A stretch of DNA of 64,000 nt from Profundibacter sp033851955 (GTDB lineage Bacteria > Pseudomonadota > Alphaproteobacteria > Rhodobacterales > Rhodobacteraceae), in assembly GCA_033851955.1 (NCBI GenBank), contig JAWSVK010000008.1:35377-99376 (forward strand). Direction: 5' to 3'. This document shows positions 51,170 through 60,676 of this stretch, piece after piece. A program made the translations under genes and the position numbers. The notes beneath the pieces were generated by a model. It searched no databases. It was not told the DNA's origin and saw only the letters and a program-made list of their open reading frames with translations. The stretch's first letter is position 1. Every line of letters begins with the position of its first letter.

Positions 51170-52495
51170 ATGGCTGTCACCCCATTTGACTCCGCCATGT
51201 TTCGTGGGTTGTTTGGCGATGACGAGATCGCCCGACTGTTCACCGACAGCGCCGAAGTGCGTGCCATGCTGCTGGTCGAAGGGGCACTGGCCGAGGCACA
51301 AGGCAAGCTTGGCACCATCCCCGCCGAGTCCGCCGCATTTATCAAACGGGCCGTGATGGAAACCCAGCTTGATCCGGCTGGCTTGTCGGCTGAAACCGGC
51401 ACCAACGCCGTCGTCGTGCCCGCCTTGGTCAAGGCATTCCACGCCGCCACCGATGCGCCGGAGCACGCGCAATACTTCCACTGGGGTGCCACCTCTCAAG
51501 ACATTATGGACACAGCCCTGATGCTGCGCCTCAAACAGGTTTTGACGATCTTTGAAAAGCGCCTCAAGACCATAACCCAATCGCTTGGCAGCCTCGCCCA
51601 AACCCACGCCGATCTGCCGATGGCTGGTCGCACCTACGGCCAGATAGCCTCGCCGACCAGCTTTGGCGCGACGGTGGCCAGCTGGGGCACCCCATTACTA
51701 AGCCACCTGACCCGCTTGAATGAAATGCGCCCGCGTCTGCTGCGCGTCAGCCTAACTGGGGCAGCGGGCACCGCTTCAATGCTAACCAACGCCCCTGCCC
51801 TGCGCCGCGAAATGGCCAAATCGCTGGGCTTGGAACATACCGACACGTCATGGCACAGCACCCGCGACACCATCGCCGAGTTTTCGGGTTGGATCACGCT
51901 GGTGACAGGCAGCTTGGGTAAAATGGGCGAAGACCTGCTGTTGTTAACCCAATCGGGCATCAATGAAGTCAGCCTCGGTGGCGGCGGTGCGTCATCAACC
52001 ATGCCGCAAAAATCCAACCCTGTTTTGCCATCCCTACTGGTGGCGCTGGCCAGCCAAACCACTGCACTGAACGCAGCCCTGCAAGGGGCTGTAGCGCACC
52101 GCCAACAACGCGACGGTGCTGCGTGGTTCGTGGAGTGGATGAACATCGGCCAAATCACGATGGCCTGCGCGCGCGCCTTAACGGCGGCAGAGGCATTGGC
52201 CGCCAATGTCGCCCCGAATGCAGATGCGATGATGGACCATATTGATGACGGACTGGGCCTGATCTATGCTGAAGCGCTGAGCTTTGCCTTGGCCGGCACC
52301 CTGCCACGCCCCGAAGCCCAGTCCGCTGTGAAAACGCTGTGCTTACAGGTCAAATCCGACAACACACCGCTAACCGAGCTGGCCGCCGCCAAATGGCCAA
52401 AGTTGGACATCAAAACCCTGTGTACCCCTGCCAGCCAACTTGGCGAAGCCCCTGTCCAAGCGCGCAGCTATGCCAAAGCAGCAAAAGAATATTGA
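51170..52495 (+). CDS. pcaB: 3-carboxy-cis,cis-muconate cycloisomerase
   Basis: A 441-residue fumarase/aspartase-superfamily enzyme lactonising 3-carboxymuconate. The C3 signature loop is GGGASSTMPQKSNPV, and AQYFHWGATSQDIMDTALML gives the second conserved region. The first base follows the BKACE stop directly. It ends the operon; an MFS gene follows after 55 bases. Confidence 0.94.
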   Translation: MAVTPFDSAMFRGLFGDDEIARLFTDSAEVRAMLLVEGALAEAQGKLGTIPAESAAFIKRAVMETQLDPAGLSAETGTNAVVVPALVKAFHAATDAPEHAQYFHWGATSQDIMDTALMLRLKQVLTIFEKRLKTITQSLGSLAQTHADLPMAGRTYGQIASPTSFGATVASWGTPLLSHLTRLNEMRPRLLRVSLTGAAGTASMLTNAPALRREMAKSLGLEHTDTSWHSTRDTIAEFSGWITLVTGSLGKMGEDLLLLTQSGINEVSLGGGGASSTMPQKSNPVLPSLLVALASQTTALNAALQGAVAHRQQRDGAAWFVEWMNIGQITMACARALTAAEALAANVAPNADAMMDHIDDGLGLIYAEALSFALAGTLPRPEAQSAVKTLCLQVKSDNTPLTELAAAKWPKLDIKTLCTPASQLGEAPVQARSYAKAAKEY

Positions 52496-52550
52496 ACTCT
52501 TTAGTTTAGTTGTCTAACACTCTGGGGGAACGCGCACAGGACCACCCCCA

Positions 52551-53783
52551 ATGACGACTCGCCCGAAGAACCGGCTGCCCATTCTATTTATCATGATCAC
52601 GCTGGTGATTGACGCGATGGGCATCGGGTTAATCATGCCTGTGATGCCCGATTTGATCCGCCAATTGCGCAACACCGATCTGGCCTCGGCGGCCCTTTGG
52701 GGGGGGATCCTTGCCTCTAGCTTTGCGGTGATGCAGTTCCTGTTCTCACCCACGATAGGCAGCCTGTCAGACCGTTTTGGTCGCCGACGCGTGTTGCTGA
52801 TTTCTCTGTTTTTCATGGCACTGGACTATTTGGTCATGGCCGTGGCTGGCACCATTTGGCTGTTGCTGGCAGGGCGCATTGTCGGCGGCGTCACCGCCGC
52901 TACTCAATCCACCGCCACCGCCTATATCGCCGACATTTCCAGCGCCAAGGACAAGGCAAAAAACTTTGGGCTGGTCAGCGCAGCCTTTGGCATCGGCTTT
53001 GTTCTAGGCCCGCTGTTTGGCGGTGTATTGTCCACTCTCGGCCCGCGCGCACCGTTCTATGCCGCCGCTGCCCTTGCCGCTGGCAATTTCATTTTCGGAT
53101 ATTTCATTCTGCCCGAGACCGTCACCGACGCCATTCGCCGCCCGTTTGAATGGCGTCGCGCCAACCCCTTGGGCGCGTTCAAGCACATCGGTCGTTTGCC
53201 CAAACTAAAAGCCTTGCTAACGGTGCATTTCCTCTATTCGATCGCGTTTTTCGTCTATCCTGCGATCTGGGCCTATTTCACCCGCGAGCGGTTTGGCTGG
53301 GACGGGTTGATGGTCGGCTATTCCTTGGCAGCCTTCGGCATTTCGATGGCCGTGGCGCAGGGCTTCTTGATCCGCCTGATCATCCCCCGCATTGGCGAAG
53401 TGAAAACCGTCCTGTTTGGGCTGACCATCAACTTGGTTTCATTTTTGATAATGGCAACCGTGTCTTCGGGCTGGGTGATGCTGGCATTCATCCCTTTCGT
53501 TGCCTTGGGATCCATGGCCAGTCCCGCCTTGTCGGCGATCATGTCCCAAATAGCTGATGACAATCAGCAGGGCGAATTACAGGGGCTGATGTCCAGCGTT
53601 GGCTCGGTCGGGATGATCCTATCGCCGATCCTGATGACGCAGACCTTCAGCTACTTTATCTCACCCAAAGCCCCTGTCTATTTGCCCGGTGCGCCCTTCA
53701 TTCTGTCGATGGTTTTGATCGGGGCTTGTATCCTCATTTATCTATCCACCAACAAGCCGCAAAAGAGCAAAAAAACCTTGTAA
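52551..53783 (+). CDS. MFS transporter, TCR/Tet-like
   Basis: A 410-residue protein with about twelve membrane spans. The motif-A loop between spans 2 and 3 is GSLSDRFGRRRVLL, and FILPET is found after span 6, the TetA/TCR drug:H+ antiporter pattern. The start region (VIDAMGIGLIMPVMPDL) is characteristic of this subfamily. Resistance is not implied; in marine bacteria such proteins are common and uncharacterised. It follows pcaB on the same strand, so aromatic or metabolite export is possible. Confidence 0.9.
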   Translation: MTTRPKNRLPILFIMITLVIDAMGIGLIMPVMPDLIRQLRNTDLASAALWGGILASSFAVMQFLFSPTIGSLSDRFGRRRVLLISLFFMALDYLVMAVAGTIWLLLAGRIVGGVTAATQSTATAYIADISSAKDKAKNFGLVSAAFGIGFVLGPLFGGVLSTLGPRAPFYAAAALAAGNFIFGYFILPETVTDAIRRPFEWRRANPLGAFKHIGRLPKLKALLTVHFLYSIAFFVYPAIWAYFTRERFGWDGLMVGYSLAAFGISMAVAQGFLIRLIIPRIGEVKTVLFGLTINLVSFLIMATVSSGWVMLAFIPFVALGSMASPALSAIMSQIADDNQQGELQGLMSSVGSVGMILSPILMTQTFSYFISPKAPVYLPGAPFILSMVLIGACILIYLSTNKPQKSKKTL

Positions 53784-53831
53784 TGGCAGACTGTTTGCAA
53801 GAACCTCGGATGATTCTTGAGGAGAACTGAC

Positions 53832-54917
53832 ATGACACAAATTCGCGCCGCCGTGGCACATGAATTCGGGCAGCCCCTGACTGTCGAAGCCGTGAACCTA
53901 CGGGCACCCAACGCCAATGAAGTCGAGGTCACCCTAGAGGCCTGCGCGATTTGCCATTCGGACATCACATATATGGATGGCGGCTGGGGCGGCACCCTGC
54001 CCGCAGTTTACGGCCACGAGGCCGCCGGTAGGGTTTCCGCCGTCGGCGCTGGCGTCAAAGATTACGCCATTGGTGACACTGTCATCGTCACTCTGATCCG
54101 CGCCTGCGGTGGTTGCATCCCGTGTTCCAGCGGTAAACCCGTTGCCTGTGCGGACCCAACCGAAATGGACGGCCCCATCACCACGACAGACGGCAGCCCC
54201 ATTGAACAGGCGCTGGCCTGCGGCGCCTTTGCTGAACGGGTTGTGGTCGATCCCAGCCAAATGGCACATATCCCTGCCGACATGCCGATGGATGCGGCCA
54301 GCTTGCTGTCTTGCGGCGTGATCACCGGCGTTGGCGCTGTGGTCAATGCGGCGCGCCTGCGAGTCGGACAAACGGCTGTGATCATTGGGGCGGGTGGCGT
54401 CGGGCTGAACGCCATCCAAGGCGCGCGTATTGCTGGTGCCTCCAAGATCATCGCCATTGATATGTTAGAAGAGAAGCTGGACGCCGCCAAAGAATTTGGT
54501 GCCACCCATGGGGTTCTGGCCAGCAGCAAGAACCCTTGGCAGACCGTACATGAGATCACCGGCGGCCTTATGGCGGACGCAGTTTTTGTCACCGTTGGAG
54601 CCATTCCCGCCTATGAAACCGCGCCGAAATATATGGGTGCGAATGGGCGCATCGTTATGGTCGGCATGCCTCATACCGGCGACATGGCCAGCCTTGATCT
54701 GGCCACCATGGCCGCTTTGGGCCAAGGAATGATCGGTACAAAAATGGGTGACGTCGTGCTGAAACGCGACATCCCTTGGATGATCGAGCTGTACCAACAG
54801 GGCCGCCTGAAATTGGACGAACTGATTTCGGGGCGCTGGTCGCTGGACCAAATCAACGAGGCCATTGACGACACCCGCACGGGTGCCGCGCGGCGCAATG
54901 TGGTGTTGTTTAAATGA
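53832..54917 (+). CDS. Zinc-dependent medium-chain alcohol dehydrogenase
   Basis: A 361-residue MDR dehydrogenase. Catalytic zinc ligands are Cys in EACAICHSDITY and His in VYGHEAAGRV. A structural-zinc-like loop (RACGGCIPCSSGKPVAC) is present, and the NAD motif is VIIGAGGVGLNAI. It resembles class III/aryl alcohol dehydrogenases. GGAGAA precedes the ATG at 53832. Its stop overlaps the next start, so the pair probably act in one route; the substrate is unknown. Confidence 0.92.
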   Translation: MTQIRAAVAHEFGQPLTVEAVNLRAPNANEVEVTLEACAICHSDITYMDGGWGGTLPAVYGHEAAGRVSAVGAGVKDYAIGDTVIVTLIRACGGCIPCSSGKPVACADPTEMDGPITTTDGSPIEQALACGAFAERVVVDPSQMAHIPADMPMDAASLLSCGVITGVGAVVNAARLRVGQTAVIIGAGGVGLNAIQGARIAGASKIIAIDMLEEKLDAAKEFGATHGVLASSKNPWQTVHEITGGLMADAVFVTVGAIPAYETAPKYMGANGRIVMVGMPHTGDMASLDLATMAALGQGMIGTKMGDVVLKRDIPWMIELYQQGRLKLDELISGRWSLDQINEAIDDTRTGAARRNVVLFK

Positions 54918-56152
54918 AGCTCAAAGATCTGGAAATATTCGTCGTCGCACCGCCGGCCCCCGGTTGGGGCGGGCGCTATTGGTTGTTCACCAAACTGACC
55001 ACTGCGTGCGGCATAATCGGCTTTGGCGAATGCTATGCGGCCTCCGTAGGCCCCGAAGCCATGAAGGCTGTGATCGAAGATGTTTTCGCCCGTCACATGC
55101 AGGGCGAAAACCCTGAGAACATAGAACTTATGTTTCGCCGCGCCTATTCTTCCGGCTTTACCCAACGCCCTGACCTAACCGTCATCGGCGCGTTTTCCGG
55201 TCTTGAAATCGCCTGTTGGGACATTCTGGGCAAAGCCCGAAATCGCCCTGTCTGGGCCTTGCTCGGCGGGCAGATGAATGAGCGTCTACGCTCTTACACC
55301 TACCTATATCCCCTGCCCCACCAAGACACTGATGCCTTTTGGAACTCGCCCGAAATGGCTGCGGAAAGTGCCGCAGAAATGGTCAAACTAGGCTTTACGG
55401 CCGTAAAATTCGACCCCGCTGGCCCCTACACAATTCGCGGCGGCCATATGCCTGCGATGTCTGACATCAACCGCACCGCAGCCTTTTGCAAAGCGATCCG
55501 CGAAGCCGTCGGTGACAAGGCCGATCTGCTGGTTGGCACCCATGGGCAATTCTCGACGGCGGGCGCGATCCGGCTGGGCAAAGCGCTTGAGCCGTATCAA
55601 CCCTTGTGGTTTGAAGAACCCGTGCCGCCTGACAATGTCGGGGCCATGGCCCGCGTTGCCAGTGGATGCGCCATTCCGGTGGCGACAGGTGAACGCCTGA
55701 CCACCAAGGCCGAATTCGCACCCGTGCTGCGCGCTGGGGCCGCCGCCATATTGCAACCCGCTCTGGGTCGCTCCGGTGGCATCTGGGAAACCAAAAAGAT
55801 CGCCGCAATGGCCGAGGTCTACAACGTCCAAATGGCCCCGCATCTATACGCAGGTCCCGTGGAATTTGCCGCCAACATCCACTTTGGTGCCTCGATCCCC
55901 AACCTGCTGATGGTTGAAACCATTCAAACCGGCGGGGCGTTCCATATGGAGCTGATCAAACATACGTTGACGTGGAAAGATGGCTATGTCATTCCGCCCG
56001 GCGCGCCCGGCCTTGGCATAGACTTTGACGAAGATCTGGCCCGCAACCACCCCTACACGGGCACAGGGCTGCACCTGGAAATGCAAGAAGCCCCCTGCAG
56101 CTATTCCGAAGAAAACAGGTTCGAGGGCGGTGCCCCGATGCGCAAAGATTAA
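54914..56152 (+). CDS. Mandelate racemase/muconate lactonizing enzyme-family (acid-sugar dehydratase-like) protein
   Basis: A 412-residue enolase-superfamily enzyme. Segments are FTAVKFDPAGPYTI, the LLVGTHGQFSTAGAIRLGK strand with ligand/base residues, LWFEEPVPPDN with a metal glutamate, ATGERLTTKAEF with the next, and APHLYAGPVEFAAN with the expected histidine. This pattern is nearer sugar-acid dehydratases (galactonate/mannonate-like) than muconate cycloisomerase. Coupled to the zinc alcohol dehydrogenase it may form a sugar-acid or related route; inference only. Confidence 0.85.
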   Translation: MKLKDLEIFVVAPPAPGWGGRYWLFTKLTTACGIIGFGECYAASVGPEAMKAVIEDVFARHMQGENPENIELMFRRAYSSGFTQRPDLTVIGAFSGLEIACWDILGKARNRPVWALLGGQMNERLRSYTYLYPLPHQDTDAFWNSPEMAAESAAEMVKLGFTAVKFDPAGPYTIRGGHMPAMSDINRTAAFCKAIREAVGDKADLLVGTHGQFSTAGAIRLGKALEPYQPLWFEEPVPPDNVGAMARVASGCAIPVATGERLTTKAEFAPVLRAGAAAILQPALGRSGGIWETKKIAAMAEVYNVQMAPHLYAGPVEFAANIHFGASIPNLLMVETIQTGGAFHMELIKHTLTWKDGYVIPPGAPGLGIDFDEDLARNHPYTGTGLHLEMQEAPCSYSEENRFEGGAPMRKD

Positions 56153-56241
56153 GTAATCTTAGCGCTCTGTTCGCTTTTTAAAAGATACGCTGCTAATATG
56201 CAAAAACGATTTGGTTTTGTCGGAAAAAAAGGGTTTGAATT

Positions 56242-56589
56242 TTGGCACCTTCTGTAAGCTTAATAGATGAACAAACGAACCCAGCAGTTGATCCAGCGGA
56301 CATGACCCGCCAGTCACAAGCCGCCGCCAATTTCCTGAAAGCCTTGTCGCATGAAGGTCGTTTAATGATCCTGTGTCACCTGTCATCTGGCGAAAAATCA
56401 GTGACCGAACTGGAGCAACTGTTGTCCACACGCCAAGCTGCCGTCAGTCAACAATTGGCCCGCCTGCGCCTAGAAGGCTTGGTCAGTTGCCGCCGTGATG
56501 GCAAAGTGATGTACTACGCGCTGTCCGACCACAAAGCTCGGCAAATGATTGATTTGGTTTACAATATGTTCTGCCAGACCGGTGCCTAA
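56242..56589 (+). CDS. ArsR-family regulator, SoxR/SqrR/BigR-like (paralogue of the soxR gene)
   Basis: A 115-residue winged-helix repressor. Helix-turn-helix: STRQAAVSQQLARLRLEGLV. Cys45 (LMILCHLSS) and Cys111 (VYNMFC) occupy the positions of the persulfide-sensing cysteines of SqrR/BigR. It is about 70% like the SoxR at 62505 by eye. The start is TTG at 56242; an ATG at 56302 would remove the variable N-terminus. It converges on soxB, where soxC normally follows. Confidence 0.88.
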   Translation: MAPSVSLIDEQTNPAVDPADMTRQSQAAANFLKALSHEGRLMILCHLSSGEKSVTELEQLLSTRQAAVSQQLARLRLEGLVSCRRDGKVMYYALSDHKARQMIDLVYNMFCQTGA

Positions 56590-56601
56590 ACGCGCCGCAC
56601 A

Positions 56602-58293
56602 TTACGCTCCTGTCACTTTAACTGAAGCGTTTGGGTCCAGCTGCACAGTGCCTTTGCGCTTGATGTAATTCTCAACCACATCCCAAATTTCCGGCCCCTC
56701 AGTGCCTTCGCGCACGGACGCCCAGCCCGCAACCACATAGGTTTTGGCTGGATCGAGCACTTCGCCGGATTTCAGCAAAGTCATGTTGGTCAGCCGTTCA
56801 CCTTGAGGTTTGGAAACATCTATATGATACCCCATACCGCCGACCCGCACCATGTCACCACCCTGTTGGTAATAGGGGTCAGGATTGAACAGATTGTCGG
56901 CCACGTCCTCTAGGATGGTTTTGATGGTCTCGCCCGTCATTTCGGACCGGTACGCATTTGGATAGGTCATGGCGGTGGCGTTATAAATATCCTCGCGGGT
57001 GATCGCGTCCCCTGGCAGCAGGCTTGGCCCCCAGCGAAAACCGGGGCTGAGGGCGATGTCGGCCTCGCGCTCGTCAATCAGTGCGTTGCAGATCAGATCA
57101 TCCCACGTGCCGTTGAAATTGCCGCGTCGATACAGCAAGCTGTCGGTGTGGCCGATCACCTCGGACATCTCATCCACATAGGGCGCACGTTCCGCTTCAA
57201 TCGCTGTGGCAACCTCGGCGTCGGGTTCAATCACGTCCGAAAACACGGGGATCAATTTGTGCCGAAGTCCCATCATCTGACCGTCGCGCACGTCCAGATC
57301 AACACGGGAAACGAACTTCCCGTTGGACCCCGACGCGATCAACATGGTGCGGTTCACCAAAACGGGTTCTGGCAACGCGTCATGGGTGTGACCAGTCAAG
57401 ATCACATCAATTCCATCGACTTTGGCGGCCAATTGGCGGTCCACGTCAAAGCCGTTGTGCGACAGCAGCACCACCAGATCAGCACCTGCGGCGCGCACCT
57501 CGGCCACCACTTGGCGCATACGTTCTTCGCGCACCCCAAAGGATAGGCCGGGGAACATCCAGCCCGGATTGGCGATTGGCAAATAGGGGAAAGCCTGTCC
57601 GATGACGGCCACTTTGGCCCCGCCACGCTCAAAGAACTTGTAGGGTTCCAGCGCTGGCTCGTCCCATTCGTTGTCAAACACATTGGCGCCCAGAAACGGG
57701 AAGTCCAGCGTCTCGACGATTTCATTCACCCGATCAACGCCTAAGGTGTATTCCCAATGGCTGGTCATCGCGTCGGGCTGCATCAGGTTCATGACGTTGA
57801 CCATGTCCTGCGCATTCGTTTTCAGGCAGGTATAAGAGCCGTGCCACGTGTCGCCCGCATCCAGCAACAGCGCATCAGGGCGCGCAGCGCGGATGGATTT
57901 GATCACGGTGGCCATCCGGTCCAAGCCCCCCATGCGCCCATAGCCTTTGGCCAAGGCGGTGAAATCCTTGTAGGACAAGGCATAGGCCTCGGGCGTGCCC
58001 GGCGTTAGGTTGAACAGTTTTAGAAAATCCGCACCAGTGACATGCGGCGGCAGCCCGCTTGCATCCCCGACCCCCAGATTGATTTCAGGTTCGCGAAAAT
58101 AGACCGGTTTCATTTGGCCGTGGATGTCGCAAATGTGGATCAAGGTGATGTTGCCAAAACTGTCGAAATCCAAAAGCTGATCTTGGGTCAACGCCTGTTG
58201 CGCCGCCAATCTGGCCCAGTTTCCAACACCTGATGCGCCGTAAATGGCCGATGCTGCGACCGTGGCTTGCAAGAAATCCCGACGCGATATCAT
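56602..58293 (-). CDS. soxB: Thiosulfohydrolase SoxB
   Basis: A 563-residue periplasmic dimanganese enzyme that hydrolyses the sulfonate from SoxY-bound cysteine S-thiosulfonate. A Tat signal (SRRDFLQATVAASA) begins the protein. Metal-binding segments are IHICDIHGQMKPVY, LLLDAGDTWHGSYTC, then LLSHNGFDVD and GHTHDALPEP. GGAGA precedes the ATG at 58293; the longer reading from 58338 is rejected. A strong terminator hairpin separates it from soxA upstream. soxCD do not follow. Confidence 0.96.
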   Translation of the reverse strand: MISRRDFLQATVAASAIYGASGVGNWARLAAQQALTQDQLLDFDSFGNITLIHICDIHGQMKPVYFREPEINLGVGDASGLPPHVTGADFLKLFNLTPGTPEAYALSYKDFTALAKGYGRMGGLDRMATVIKSIRAARPDALLLDAGDTWHGSYTCLKTNAQDMVNVMNLMQPDAMTSHWEYTLGVDRVNEIVETLDFPFLGANVFDNEWDEPALEPYKFFERGGAKVAVIGQAFPYLPIANPGWMFPGLSFGVREERMRQVVAEVRAAGADLVVLLSHNGFDVDRQLAAKVDGIDVILTGHTHDALPEPVLVNRTMLIASGSNGKFVSRVDLDVRDGQMMGLRHKLIPVFSDVIEPDAEVATAIEAERAPYVDEMSEVIGHTDSLLYRRGNFNGTWDDLICNALIDEREADIALSPGFRWGPSLLPGDAITREDIYNATAMTYPNAYRSEMTGETIKTILEDVADNLFNPDPYYQQGGDMVRVGGMGYHIDVSKPQGERLTNMTLLKSGEVLDPAKTYVVAGWASVREGTEGPEIWDVVENYIKRKGTVQLDPNASVKVTGA

Positions 58294-58346
58294 GTCCCTG
58301 TCTCCTAGGTTCTCAAACAAACGAATTGGGGCAAACAAATGAAAAA

Positions 58347-58369
58347 CGCCCCGTGAAAAAGACGGGGCG
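58347..58369 (-). terminator. Strong intrinsic terminator between soxA and soxB
   Basis: On the minus strand CGCCCCGT pairs perfectly with ACGGGGCG around a 7-base loop, followed by five T residues. It starts 11 bases after the soxA stop. This is inside the sox run, so soxB would depend on readthrough or its own promoter. Confidence 0.85.
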
Positions 58370-58380
58370 CTTTTGGTGTT

Positions 58381-59250
58381 TTAGTTGCGGATCGATGGGC
58401 CTTCGACGGAGAGCCCATTGCCGCGCGATGTGACATAAAGTTCGAGCGCCAAAAACGCCTCGCTGCCAGGTTTGTATGTCTGGGCACGCGTATCACGCAC
58501 GCAGCCTTTGAACCGCGCGTGCACGCTGTTCAATTTGGCATTTTTCAGACGATACACTGGAAAACCATTGATTTGTCCCTGCGACAGATGGTCGGCGCGG
58601 ATGTGCAGATCATAGTTGTCTTCATGGCAATTCGCGCATGACATTTCCAGTTGGCCAGTCTTGGAATAGTACATTTCCTTGCCGCGCTCCCACATGGATT
58701 GCGCTGGCCCGTCGATGGAGACATTCACCGGCATGCCACGCGATTGCAACGTTACCAGTGCGTTCATGGCTGTCATTTTGCCGCCTGTCAGTTTCCACGG
58801 CTTGGCCCCCATGCGTTCAGTGCGACAGTTGTTGATTTCCATGTCGATCGAGCGCACAGCACCTGCCTCTTCACGCCATTTCGGATAGGTGGCTTTAACG
58901 CCAGCCATGCTGTTCTCGACCGCATCGTGACAAGACGCACAAGATTTCCCCTCACTGCCCTCAACCGTGTTCCAAGTGTCCTGAGCAATATCGACAAAGA
59001 TCATGCCGGGGTTGTCAAAGTCATCCATTTGGGCGGCTTGCGTTTCGTCTTTGCGGAAAATCCAGCCGGAAAAAATCTCATCCAAAGCGCCGTCCATATG
59101 GGTGGGTGCGGCTGTGCGGGTGACGATTTTCGTCTCGCCATTGATGATCAGTTCTTTGTCCAGATCAGCGCCAGCAAAGGCCGCGTTGGCCCCCATCAAA
59201 GCGGCAAAGCCCATGGTCCCCAGAATGCGTTTAAGCGACGTATTTTTCAT
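58381..59250 (-). CDS. soxA: SoxA, cytochrome subunit of SoxAX
   Basis: A 289-residue periplasmic c-type cytochrome that with SoxX attaches thiosulfate to SoxY. A Sec signal ends near AAFA. It has two CxxCH haem sites, CASCH (about residue 104) and CANCH (about residue 207), plus the ligand cysteine in RFKGCVRDTRAQTY, so it is a diheme type. Length is normal. It is followed directly by a terminator. Confidence 0.96.
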   Translation of the reverse strand: MKNTSLKRILGTMGFAALMGANAAFAGADLDKELIINGETKIVTRTAAPTHMDGALDEIFSGWIFRKDETQAAQMDDFDNPGMIFVDIAQDTWNTVEGSEGKSCASCHDAVENSMAGVKATYPKWREEAGAVRSIDMEINNCRTERMGAKPWKLTGGKMTAMNALVTLQSRGMPVNVSIDGPAQSMWERGKEMYYSKTGQLEMSCANCHEDNYDLHIRADHLSQGQINGFPVYRLKNAKLNSVHARFKGCVRDTRAQTYKPGSEAFLALELYVTSRGNGLSVEGPSIRN

Positions 59251-59283
59251 TTTTAGGTTTCCTCCCTACCTGCGGAAATTCAC

Positions 59284-59613
59284 TTAGGCGATTGCGACGG
59301 ATTTTGTGGCCTCATAAACATCGCCATCATCGTCATACCAAGTGAACTTGAATTCGCCGGCTTCCGGAACCGTCGCGTCAAATTGAAAGAACGGGTTGGT
59401 TGATATCGCCGGCTCCATCGCAACATCAATCACGTTTTGACCGTTAAAATCACAGGTAAAACGATTGATGATCGAACGTGGAATAACGTTGCCCTCTTTG
59501 TCTTTACGACGACCAGATTCCATCTTGTGGCTGATCAGGGTTTTGATTGTAATGCTTGATCCCGCTGCTGCGGTTTTGGGCACTTTAACACGGGGTTTTA
59601 CACCAGATGCCAT
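59284..59613 (-). CDS. soxZ: SoxZ, partner of the sulfur carrier SoxY
   Basis: A 109-residue immunoglobulin-like protein forming the SoxYZ carrier complex. It opens PRVKVPKTAAAGSSITIKTL, and has ISHKMESGRRKD and FTWYDDDGDVYEAT. There is no signal peptide, as usual; it is exported together with the Tat-dependent SoxY. It lies 18 bases after soxY. Confidence 0.96.
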   Translation of the reverse strand: MASGVKPRVKVPKTAAAGSSITIKTLISHKMESGRRKDKEGNVIPRSIINRFTCDFNGQNVIDVAMEPAISTNPFFQFDATVPEAGEFKFTWYDDDGDVYEATKSVAIA

Positions 59614-59631
59614 GTTGTGATCTCCTTGAAA

Positions 59632-60048
59632 TTAGCCGCCGCAGCCGCCGATTGTAACTTTGATTGCATTCGACGTTTTGACAAAACTGCCGTCCGCCAT
59701 TTTAGCAATTGCGATGACGTCTTGTGTGCCCGCCAACCGGATGCGCATACCAACCGATTGCTTGGTGGCAAGTGGGCCGAAATTAGCCAATGCGACGCCA
59801 GGTTCAGGGTTACCTGCCGCCAGCAGAAGGATTGAAACAGCGCCCGGTGCGTCAACGGATACAGGCACAGTATTGCCGTTCTCCGCGATTTCAGGGCTGA
59901 TCAGCGTGATGCCATCAGTCCCGACATCAGCCCCACCAGTAAAGGCAGCGATTGCCTCGTCAGCGGCAGCATATGCCTGAAACGGCAGGAAGGTTGCGGC
60001 GAACGCACCAGCACCGACGACCAAGGCATTGCGTCTTGTCAATTCCAT
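59632..60048 (-). CDS. soxY: SoxY, covalent sulfur carrier
   Basis: A 138-residue protein carrying sulfur intermediates on a cysteine near its C-terminus. The final residues VTIGGCGG are the full swinging-arm motif. A Tat signal (TRRNALVVGAGAF) begins it. It lies between soxX and soxZ with short gaps, as in Paracoccus and roseobacters. Confidence 0.97.
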   Translation of the reverse strand: MELTRRNALVVGAGAFAATFLPFQAYAAADEAIAAFTGGADVGTDGITLISPEIAENGNTVPVSVDAPGAVSILLLAAGNPEPGVALANFGPLATKQSVGMRIRLAGTQDVIAIAKMADGSFVKTSNAIKVTIGGCGG

Positions 60049-60068
60049 CTAAGTTCTCCTCGTTTTCA

Positions 60069-60539
60069 TCATTTGAGCGTCATCAGATATGCGAGCACAT
60101 CTTCAATTTCTTGCGCGGCAAGCAAGGGCGCGAATGTATCGTCAGCCGCTTTACCGGTGTAGCGTTTACCGGGGCGGATATATCCATCAACGCGGTAGAA
60201 CGATGGCATGAATGAATCCTCAAAGGTTATGTCCGCATTGATCAAAATGCCGCGGATTTCAGCCTCGGAATACCGATCAGCGACCCCTGCCAGATTAGGC
60301 GCAATTTCGCCCTGAAACGTAACTTCGGGCATTTCGTCGTTGGTGTGGCAAGCGATGCAATTGCCGTATTTTTTGCTCGCGACCACCATCCGGCCATTGG
60401 CGGGATCACCCGCAACACCGGTTATTGATGCCGCGACAGCCCCGTCATCAAACACAACATCGCCTGGCGCAACTTCCGCCGCGGATAATGCAGTCGTTGC
60501 TGCAAAAATGGCGGCCATGCCTAAAATAGCTGGCTTCAT
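60069..60539 (-). CDS. soxX: SoxX, small cytochrome subunit of SoxAX
   Basis: A 156-residue monohaem cytochrome c. A Sec signal (residues 1-20) precedes the mature protein; the haem site is GNCIACHTND and the distal methionine is likely in DSFMPSFYRVDG. GGGAGG precedes the ATG at 60539, so the longer reading from 60650 is rejected. Confidence 0.95.
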   Translation of the reverse strand: MKPAILGMAAIFAATTALSAAEVAPGDVVFDDGAVAASITGVAGDPANGRMVVASKKYGNCIACHTNDEMPEVTFQGEIAPNLAGVADRYSEAEIRGILINADITFEDSFMPSFYRVDGYIRPGKRYTGKAADDTFAPLLAAQEIEDVLAYLMTLK

Positions 60540-60676
60540 TGGTAATCCTCCCGTTAGATTCTGTCCGTCTATGAGGTAAAGGTAGTCATTTTGTCGCACC
60601 CAAGCAACGGTAAGTCCGAGCGCGCGCGTATCTTTTCCGAAACTATCCATATTTGCGCCAGTCTTCGGTCGGCCGC

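Noticed and set aside
50822..51607. 261-codon frame antisense across BKACE and pcaB
   Set aside because: Both overlapped genes are intact and expected in the operon; the frame spans their junction with no logic of its own.
52551..53783. Tetracycline resistance determinant
   Set aside because: The protein has TCR/Tet-type MFS motifs, but these are shared by many uncharacterised exporters, and no TetR-type repressor is beside it.
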